In this document: positions 58,395-64,000 of the stretch, piece by piece
Layout of the letters: each line of letters opens with the position of its first letter
Numbering within the stretch: the stretch's first letter is position 1
NCBI RefSeq assembly: GCF_002729955.1
Contig: NZ_PBYA01000049.1
Location: 1-64,000 of the forward strand
Source of the DNA: Salinisphaera sp.
GTDB lineage: Bacteria; Pseudomonadota; Gammaproteobacteria; Nevskiales; Salinisphaeraceae
DNA length: 64,000 nucleotides
Direction: 5' to 3'
The notes under the pieces: generated by a model
Seen by the model: only the letters and a program-made list of their open reading frames with translations
What the model was told of the DNA's origin: nothing
Databases searched by the model: none
Position numbers and translations under genes: made by a program

Positions 58395-59189
58395 TCATCG
58401 CCCGTTTTGGCGGGCGCTCTCCAGGCTGCGCTGCAGGCGCACGGCGTGGTTGGAAAACACCCAGTTCACGCCGCGCGCGATCTCGCGCCGGCACATGGCA
58501 GGGCTGCAGATGAAGCCGCTGCCAACGAGCGACCGCTTTTCATGCAGGCCACGGATATGATGCGGGCGTAACAGGCCGAAGGGCCCGGCCAGGCCGGCGC
58601 ATTCGTGGTTCAGCGCCCACTCGTACAGGGTATTGAGGTTGAACTTGGCAACCGGCAGGTGGCAGCGCGCAGGTAGCTCGGCCACCGCTTCGAACAGCTT
58701 CGTATCCAGCGACAGCACGTGAAAATCCTGCTGGGGAACCAGCGGCGACAGGAGGTCGAGCAGGCGCCGTTCGGCCGGGGGTGTACCCCGTGTCTTGATT
58801 TCGAGCATGAGGTGGGCGCGCGACGCATAGCGCTCCAGAAAACTGTCCAGATGGGGCAGCTCCGGCACCCGCCGACGCAGGGTGGGCCAGGGCGTCTCGG
58901 CGACGACGTCGTTCAGGCCGAACACGCGCTTCAGATCGGCGTCGTGGACCACCACCGGTTCGTCGTCCCGCGTATAACGAATGTCGAATTCGATGCCGGC
59001 CACGCCCGCAGCGACGGCGGGATCGAATGCCGCAAACGTGTTTTCGCGAACGCGGCGCCCATCGCGTTCGCCGCGATGCGACACGATACGGGCGTTCGCC
59101 AGCGCCTGCTGATCGGGGGCCCGATGCGGCAGCCGTGCAAGAACGGCCTCTGCCGTATGGGACAATAAGGCTTCAAGATGTCGATTCAC
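58395..59189 (-). CDS. Glycerophosphodiester phosphodiesterase
   Basis: A GDPD-family TIM-barrel enzyme that splits glycerophosphodiesters into glycerol-3-phosphate and an alcohol. The active-site pieces are present: SHRGERDG (catalytic His), ENTFAAF, GIEFDIRYTRDDEPVVVHD (metal Glu/Asp and second His) and HLMLEIKTRG. No signal peptide is seen, so it is cytoplasmic. The GTG at 59189 gives 264 residues; an alternative GTG at 59282 would add 31 residues and reach to within three bases of the divergent metC start, leaving no room for metC's promoter. Confidence 0.88.
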   Translation of the reverse strand: MNRHLEALLSHTAEAVLARLPHRAPDQQALANARIVSHRGERDGRRVRENTFAAFDPAVAAGVAGIEFDIRYTRDDEPVVVHDADLKRVFGLNDVVAETPWPTLRRRVPELPHLDSFLERYASRAHLMLEIKTRGTPPAERRLLDLLSPLVPQQDFHVLSLDTKLFEAVAELPARCHLPVAKFNLNTLYEWALNHECAGLAGPFGLLRPHHIRGLHEKRSLVGSGFICSPAMCRREIARGVNWVFSNHAVRLQRSLESARQNGR

Positions 59190-59284
59190 GGCAGACTGCG
59201 TTTCAAGCCGAAGGATGGGCGCAAGTATAGAGGCCCGCCAGCCTGACAGGGCCGGCTCAGCGAACACAAAGGATCGAAGCACGC

Positions 59285-60448
59285 ATGAAAACCGCCACCC
59301 GACTCGTGCACGCCGGACGTGACCCGGCCCGGCAACAGGGCATGGTCAACCCGCCCGTCTATCATGCATCGACAGTATTGTTCGAATCGCTCGACGCCCT
59401 CGAGCGTGCGGCGGCCAATCCCTTCGAGGGTGTTTACTATGGCCGTAACGGCACGCCAGTGCAGTTCGCCTTCGAGGACGCCGTGGCCGAATTGGAAGGC
59501 GCGCACGGCGCGGTCACCGCCTGCTCGGGTCTGGCGGCGATCACCGCGGCGCTGATGAGCCACGCCAGGCAGGGCGCCCACTTTCTGGTGACCGACAACG
59601 TCTACGGACCCACGCGCAAGCTTTGCGATGGTCTGCTCAAGCAGCTGGGCGTGACCACCGAGTATTTCGACCCGACGATTGATCCCGAGGCTCTGGAAGC
59701 CCGCGTGACCGATGCCACGCGCGTACTCTTTCTGGAGGCCCCGGGCTCGCTGACTTTTGAAATCAGCGATATCCCGGCCCTGGCCGAGGTGGCCCATCGC
59801 CACGGTGTGACCGTCATGGCGGACAACACCTGGGCCACGCCGCTGTATTTCAAGGCCTTCGACCACGGCGTGGATATCTCGATTCATGCCGCGACCAAGT
59901 ATCTGGTGGGTCACGCCGATGCCATGCTCGGCGTAATCAACTGCAACGAGGCGCACTACATGAACGTGCGCAAGACCGCGGCCGGCATGGGCTACTGTGC
60001 CGGCCCGGACGATATCTATCTCGGCCTGCGCGGGCTGCGCACGCTGGGCCAGCGTCTGCCCACCCATCAGGCCAACGGCATCGCCCTGGCGGAATGGCTG
60101 GCGGCCCAGCCTCAGGTGGCCCGGGTGATCCATCCAGCGCGTGCGGATCATCCACAGCATGCGCTGTTCGCCCGGGATTTCACGGGCGCGAGCGGGCTGT
60201 TTTCGGTCGTGCTGGCGCCGATCGAGCGGGACCGCCTGGCCGCCATGCTCGATCATCTCGAACTGTTCGGCATGGGTTTTTCCTGGGGTGGTTACGAGAG
60301 CCTGATCCTCGCGGTCGACCCGAACCGCAGCCGTACGGCGACACGCTGGTCCGACGAGGGGCCGACGCTGCGTATCCATGCCGGTCTTGAAGCAGTGGAC
60401 GATCTGATCGCCGATCTGGCAGCCGGCTTAAAGAGGTTGGCCGCTTAG
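59285..60448 (+). CDS. metC: Cystathionine beta-lyase
   Basis: Fold-type I PLP enzyme that converts cystathionine to homocysteine, pyruvate and ammonia. In 387 residues: N-terminal TRLVHAGRDP, VYHASTVLFES, YYGRNGTPVQFAFEDAVAELEGA, MADNTWATPLYFKAFDHG and the PLP lysine in SIHAATKYLVGHAD. Motifs and length fit MetC more than cystathionine gamma-synthase or gamma-lyase, although the latter cannot be excluded by eye. AAGGA lies nine bases before the ATG. Confidence 0.92.
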   Translation: MKTATRLVHAGRDPARQQGMVNPPVYHASTVLFESLDALERAAANPFEGVYYGRNGTPVQFAFEDAVAELEGAHGAVTACSGLAAITAALMSHARQGAHFLVTDNVYGPTRKLCDGLLKQLGVTTEYFDPTIDPEALEARVTDATRVLFLEAPGSLTFEISDIPALAEVAHRHGVTVMADNTWATPLYFKAFDHGVDISIHAATKYLVGHADAMLGVINCNEAHYMNVRKTAAGMGYCAGPDDIYLGLRGLRTLGQRLPTHQANGIALAEWLAAQPQVARVIHPARADHPQHALFARDFTGASGLFSVVLAPIERDRLAAMLDHLELFGMGFSWGGYESLILAVDPNRSRTATRWSDEGPTLRIHAGLEAVDDLIADLAAGLKRLAA

Positions 60449-60505
60449 CCGATATGCCCGACAGAGCGTGCTGCAGCCGGCGGTGCGTATTGCGAGGGCG
60501 ATTCA

Positions 60506-61174
60506 ATGAAAAAAATGCAGTGGCTGGGGGCCGTTGGTCTCGCGGCGATGGCCTGCGGTGCGCAGGCAGGTGATTTCAGTGTGGGTGCCGTGGCCGGTAC
60601 GCTCGGCGTGGGTGGCCAGGTTTCCTATGCATGGACAGAGCGCGTACAGACGCGTGCCATGGTCGCGGGCTTCAGCACCGACGTGGATTTTACGGCCGAT
60701 GGCGGCAGCGATCTCGATTACAGCGGCAACGTCGATCTGCTGCACGGCGCATTGCTGCTGGACTACCACCCCTTCGGCGGCGTGTTCCGCCTGACCGGCG
60801 GCGTGATGCTCAACGACGACAAGATCAACGGCAGCGCTGTCTGCGAACAGACCACCTGCGATCTGGGCGATAACGAAGGCATCCTCGTGCAGGGCGACCG
60901 GCTCGACGCGACCGCACGCTACGATTCGGTTTCGCCCTATATCGGCTTCGGCTGGGGCAAGTCGCCGGGCGCCGAGGGTGGGTTGGGCTTTAGCGCCGAT
61001 ATCGGTGTGTTCTATCTGGGCGACCCCGACGTGAACGTCGAACTCAGCGGCGCATCCAGCGTCAATCCGATCGCCCGGGATGCGGTAGAAGAGGAAAAAG
61101 ACGGTATCCAGGATGATCTAGACAAGCTGCCGATCTACCCGGTGGTGATGCTGGGCCTGGACTATCGCTTCTGA
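60506..61174 (+). CDS. Predicted small outer-membrane beta-barrel protein
   Basis: I do not recognise a named family. The 222-residue protein has a signal peptide (MKKMQWLGAVGLAAMACGAQA), alternating polar/hydrophobic stretches typical of beta strands (SVGAVAGTLGVGGQVSYAW, ALLLDYHPFGGVFRLTGGVML, SPYIGFGWGKSPGAEGGLGFSADIGVFYLG) and ends GLDYRF, with the C-terminal aromatic residue that BAM recognises. Two cysteines six residues apart (CEQTTC) may form a disulfide in a loop. An acidic stretch (VEEEKDGIQDDLDK) lies before the last strand. It resembles the general layout of YfaZ/OmpW-size barrels. Confidence 0.7.
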   Translation: MKKMQWLGAVGLAAMACGAQAGDFSVGAVAGTLGVGGQVSYAWTERVQTRAMVAGFSTDVDFTADGGSDLDYSGNVDLLHGALLLDYHPFGGVFRLTGGVMLNDDKINGSAVCEQTTCDLGDNEGILVQGDRLDATARYDSVSPYIGFGWGKSPGAEGGLGFSADIGVFYLGDPDVNVELSGASSVNPIARDAVEEEKDGIQDDLDKLPIYPVVMLGLDYRF

Positions 61175-61217
61175 ATGATTGCGCTCGCCGGTCGGGCGGG
61201 CGTATCAATCCGTCACC

Positions 61218-61248
61218 AAAACAGCTGGCTGACTGGGCCAGCTGTTTT
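61218..61248. terminator. Bidirectional terminator between the barrel gene and nadC
   Basis: AAAACAGCTGGC (61218-61229) and GCCAGCTGTTTT (61237-61248) pair over 12 bp around a seven-base loop. A and T runs on each side suit termination of both converging transcripts; it is 43 bases after the barrel gene and about 115 after nadC. Confidence 0.75.
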
Positions 61249-61363
61249 GCCGAAGCCTTGGGGCGGCGCGCGAGTGCTCGCATACGCGCGCCGTTAACCT
61301 GAAACGGCTTGTGTGTCATGTCGGGTTAGCTAGAGCGTTCAGGTCGCGTCGATCAACGCGGCC

Positions 61364-62233
61364 TCAGTCGGTATGCATGCGCATCGAGAAATCGGTGGCA
61401 CGAATATGCTTGGTCAGCCCGCCGATGGAAATGCGGTCCACGCCGGTATCGGCCACCTCGCGTACATTGCGCAGGCTGATATCGCCCGAGGCTTCGATGA
61501 CGATATCGCGGCGAAAACGCCGGCGATGTGCATCGGCCATGTTCACCGCGCGTGCGAGCACGTGGCTTGCGAGGTTGTCGAGCAAGACGCCGTCGCATCC
61601 GGCTTCCAGCGCCTGTTCGAGTTCCTCGAGCGTTTCGATCTCGACCTGCACGAACTGGCCGGCCGCGCTTTCGCGTGCTTTCGCGACCGCGGTTTCGATG
61701 GAACCGGCCGCCATGATGTGGTTTTCCTTGATGAGGATGGCGTCGAACAGCCCGAAGCGATGGTTTATGCCGCCGCCGCAGCGCACCGCATAGCGTTGGG
61801 CGCTGCGCAGGCCGGGCAGGGTCTTACGGGTATCGATGATTTGGGTGTTCGTGCCCTTGACCCGTTCCACGAAGTCGGATGTGGAACTGGCGACGCCGGA
61901 TAGCAACTGCAGGAAATTCAGGGCGGTGCGCTCGCCGCTGAGCAGTGCCCGTACCGGGCCCGTGATCTCGCAGACGGGCGTGTTCGAGTGGATGCGCTGG
62001 CCGTCGTTGGAAAGCCAGTCGATACGCACCCGCTCGTCGAGCGCCGTGAAGCTGCGTTCGAACCAGGGCGCGCCGGAGAGGATTGCGTTTTCACGCACGA
62101 TGACCCGTGCCTTGGCCTGCAGGCTGTCGTCGACCAGCGCCGCGTTGCGGTCGCCGTCACCGATGTCCTCGGCAAGCGCGCGTTCGACCGTGCTGTCGAT
62201 ATCGTCGGGCAGGGTGAGATCGATCTGCGACAT
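61364..62233 (-). CDS. nadC: Nicotinate-nucleotide pyrophosphorylase (carboxylating)
   Basis: Quinolinate phosphoribosyltransferase of de novo NAD synthesis. The 289-residue protein has the family motifs ALAEDIGDGDRNAALV, NFLQLLSGVASSTSDFV, DTRKTLPGLRSAQRYAVRCGGGINHRFGLFDAILIKENH and the C-terminal VDRISIGGLTKH. Standard length. It lies downstream of egtB on the same strand after a 238-bp gap that contains a structured element. Confidence 0.97.
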   Translation of the reverse strand: MSQIDLTLPDDIDSTVERALAEDIGDGDRNAALVDDSLQAKARVIVRENAILSGAPWFERSFTALDERVRIDWLSNDGQRIHSNTPVCEITGPVRALLSGERTALNFLQLLSGVASSTSDFVERVKGTNTQIIDTRKTLPGLRSAQRYAVRCGGGINHRFGLFDAILIKENHIMAAGSIETAVAKARESAAGQFVQVEIETLEELEQALEAGCDGVLLDNLASHVLARAVNMADAHRRRFRRDIVIEASGDISLRNVREVADTGVDRISIGGLTKHIRATDFSMRMHTD

Positions 62234-62294
62234 GGTGTGTCTCGCGTGTTATTAATCCGGCAACAAACAGCTGACTACGTGCGCTGTTTTCAAC

Positions 62295-62341
62295 GCCATC
62301 GAGAAACCAACGACCGCAGGTGGCGGTGTTTTTTCGATGGC
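62295..62341. other. Nested inverted repeat in the nadC leader region
   Basis: An outer 8-bp pair GCCATCGA (62295-62302) / TCGATGGC (62334-62341) encloses an inner pair ACCGC (62313-62317) / GCGGT (62323-62327). On the plus strand six T follow the inner hairpin (62329-62334). On the minus strand it lies 62-108 bases before the nadC ATG, downstream of a possible -10 (TATACT, 62437-62432). It could be a leader structure of nadC or part of a plus-strand small RNA. Confidence 0.4.
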
Positions 62342-62471
62342 TTCGCGGCCTTTGGCAACGCTACGTATGCCTTCGCATACATGCCTCGATAACCCGGGTT
62401 TGCTCATACCGGGCCCATAACCGCAGGGCGCAGTATAAGACATCGGCCGTTTGCGACCGCGGCCGTTCGCC

Positions 62472-63602
62472 TCAGGCGCGTGCCAGGCGCAGGCCGGCGT
62501 GTACGTGCCGATGGGTGGGCGGATAGAAGTTGCGAAAGCCCGGCCGACACACCTCCGGCTCGCTGTGCACGCTGGCCCCGCGGGCCACGAAATGCGCGCC
62601 GTCGAACCACGGCATGGAATAGCCGTCGTAGGGAAAGGCACGAAAGCCGGGGTAGGGATAGAAGGCGTCGTCGCACCATTCCCAGACCTGCTCCACGTCG
62701 CCCAAAACGCCGGCACGGCGGGCGGCTTCCCATTCCAGTTCGCGCGGCAGCCGTGCGCCGGCATAGCGGGCAAAAGCGCGGGCTTCGTACCAGCCGATAC
62801 CGTGTACGGGCCGTGCGCCCACATCGGGCGTAGTGTCGCCGGCAATCGCCCAGCCATCGGCGAGCGGCTGCCAGTGCTGCGGGTGTTGTACCTGTGCCTG
62901 TTCGCGCCAGGCCCAGCCGGCGGCGTCCCACCACTCTCGGCACTCGTAACCACCGGCCTGGATGAACCCGAGCCACTGGTCGTTGGTTACGCAGTACGGC
63001 GCGATCGCGAAGGTGGCCGGGTGGGCCGTGAAGACTGGCTGTTCGTTATCGTAGGCATCGATGGTCGGAGTGCCGATATCCACGCTATGGGCGGCGATCG
63101 TTTCGAAACGGCCATCGGGCTGTGCCGGCTCGATCGCTGCGGGCATGACGTCGTCCGCGGCCAGCGCAAGCTGGGCGCGCACGAGGCGCATGGTTTCCAG
63201 GTGCTGGGCATAGTGCTGGCGTACGAATGCGGCCAGGTAGTCGTCGGTAAGCAACGGGTGATCGACGTCGTTCGCGCGCTGCCAGTAGGCATCGTTTTCT
63301 TCGGCCAGAGCGCTCGCCCAGGCGCGCAGATCGGCGGCGTCGGGCAGACGTGCGCTGCGGGCGTCCTTGGCCGAGATTTCCGGCACGTACAAGTCGCGCC
63401 AGGCCTCGGTAACCGAGCTGTCGCCGAACACGCGCTCGGCCAGCCAGTAGGTTTCCATGAACAGCACATGGCCGACGTGCCAGAGCATGGGGCTGAGTTC
63501 GGGATGGCTCTGGCAGCGCTGCTCGGCGGGGCTGAGTCCGTCGAGCATGGCAACGCTCGCCTGTCGGAGCTGGGCGATACGAGTGGGCGGGTTGGCGGTC
63601 AT
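62472..63602 (-). CDS. egtB: EgtB-type sulfoxide synthase (ergothioneine synthesis)
   Basis: Non-heme iron enzyme that joins hercynine to a cysteine donor with oxygen. The 376-residue protein has an N-terminal DinB-like domain whose three iron histidines fit MLWHVGHVLFME and QHYAQHLE, followed by an FGE-sulfatase domain (about 180-376) with RPVHGIGWYEARAFARYAGARLPRELEWEAA and RNFYPPTHRHVHAGLRLAR. The adjacent EgtC-like gene points to the gamma-glutamylcysteine-using branch. Related enzymes make ovothiol or selenoneine, so the exact product is not certain. The start overlaps the egtC stop (ATGA). Confidence 0.85.
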   Translation of the reverse strand: MTANPPTRIAQLRQASVAMLDGLSPAEQRCQSHPELSPMLWHVGHVLFMETYWLAERVFGDSSVTEAWRDLYVPEISAKDARSARLPDAADLRAWASALAEENDAYWQRANDVDHPLLTDDYLAAFVRQHYAQHLETMRLVRAQLALAADDVMPAAIEPAQPDGRFETIAAHSVDIGTPTIDAYDNEQPVFTAHPATFAIAPYCVTNDQWLGFIQAGGYECREWWDAAGWAWREQAQVQHPQHWQPLADGWAIAGDTTPDVGARPVHGIGWYEARAFARYAGARLPRELEWEAARRAGVLGDVEQVWEWCDDAFYPYPGFRAFPYDGYSMPWFDGAHFVARGASVHSEPEVCRPGFRNFYPPTHRHVHAGLRLARA

Positions 63603-64000
63603 AGCGATTCCCGTCGCGGTGATTGGCCGGCTTCGGCGATGATCATCTCGCCCGACGCTACACGGGTCCAGCCCGGCTGGTCATCAAACGCTTCCGAGCC
63701 GATCGCCGTGCCGCCATGCCAGTCGGCATGGAAATACAGCGACGGCGCATCACCGTTCACCGCGGCACGCACGGCCACCATCTGGCGACCGTCGCTGGCA
63801 ATCATGTTCAGCAATGCCCGTACCTCGGGCGCATCGGCAAGCCAGCTACGGATAAGCCCGATCACCGCGCGCAGCCGTTCGCTGAGCGTGCCGGTCTGCT
63901 GGCGCATCAGCGCGAACAGGTATTCGGAGTCGGTATTGCCGTTGATGGTGGTTTCGATCTCGGGCGCGATCTGGGCGCGCAGCTGCGAGCGCAGCGTACG
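63599..64000 (-). CDS. egtC: Class II glutamine amidotransferase, EgtC-like (partial)
   Basis: The minus-strand frame is open from the window edge to the stop at 63599, giving the C-terminal 133 residues; the N-terminal catalytic Cys lies outside. The visible part contains ETTINGNTDSEYLFALM, the block that class II amidotransferases of the EgtC/YafJ group use in the substrate pocket, and SLYFHADWHGGTAIGSEAFDD with WTRVASGEMIIAE at the end. In mycobacteria EgtC removes glutamate from the EgtB product. The ATGA overlap with egtB supports that role here. A neighbouring ATG at 63907 is internal and not the true start. Confidence 0.8.
   Translation of the reverse strand, partial: RTLRSQLRAQIAPEIETTINGNTDSEYLFALMRQQTGTLSERLRAVIGLIRSWLADAPEVRALLNMIASDGRQMVAVRAAVNGDAPSLYFHADWHGGTAIGSEAFDDQPGWTRVASGEMIIAEAGQSPRRESL

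Overview
The window is a high-GC (roughly 63-66 % by eye) chromosomal segment of a gammaproteobacterium. Its backbone is almost entirely conserved gammaproteobacterial gene order: valS-holC-pepA facing lptFG; pcnB-folK-(dNK)-panBCD-pgi; nnr-tsaE-amiB ... mutL-miaA-hfq-hflX-hflK-hflC-DUF2065-hisZ-purA; rnr-(lipoprotein)-rlmB-rpsF-rpsR-rplI-dnaB-alr; radA; and yfjD-ypjD facing ffh-rpsP-rimM-trmD-rplS. This order, the GC content and acidic tails on two ribosomal proteins fit a moderately halophilic marine lineage such as Salinisphaera. That genus guess is inference and was not tested.

Layout. 0.3-6 kb: fxsA, valS, holC and pepA on the minus strand. 6.1-10.3 kb: lptF-lptG (lipopolysaccharide export), converging with an RDD membrane protein and an amidase. 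10.4-18.8 kb: a plus-strand run for RNA polyadenylation, folate and pantothenate synthesis, glycolysis, NAD(P)HX repair and tRNA t6A synthesis. 18.9-32 kb: amiB and the mutL-miaA-hfq-hfl cluster, split by about 4.4 kb of accessory genes (TauE-type permease, flavoprotein, catalase and its Fur-type regulator with a perfect palindromic operator). 32-42.8 kb: hisZ, purA, tRNA-Leu(CAG), rnr, an OmpA-type lipoprotein, rlmB, the bS6/bS18/bL9 operon, dnaB and alr. 42.8-44.2 kb: a non-coding array of about 420-bp tandem repeats. 44.3-53 kb: a hydrolase, radA, a CorC-family protein, YpjD, and the SRP/ribosome operon. 53.1-53.6 kb: a solitary fifth copy of the repeat. 53.7-64 kb: an NlpC/P60-like lipoprotein that has lost its catalytic residues, trxB, sppA, a glutathionyl-hydroquinone reductase, a glycerophosphodiesterase, metC, a small outer-membrane protein, nadC, and an egtC-egtB pair cut by the window end.

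Most content is housekeeping. Thiol and peroxide defence recurs (catalase/Fur, TrxB, glutathionyl-hydroquinone reductase, EgtB/EgtC). The parts least explained by known annotation are the two-module repeat family (five copies here), the unclear translation start of pcnB (no standard start in frame, but an A-AAA-AAC slippery heptamer just upstream), the catalytically dead NlpC/P60 lipoprotein, a terminator-like hairpin directly before dnaB, and a structured leader before nadC. I saw no CRISPR array, prophage, insertion sequence or rRNA.
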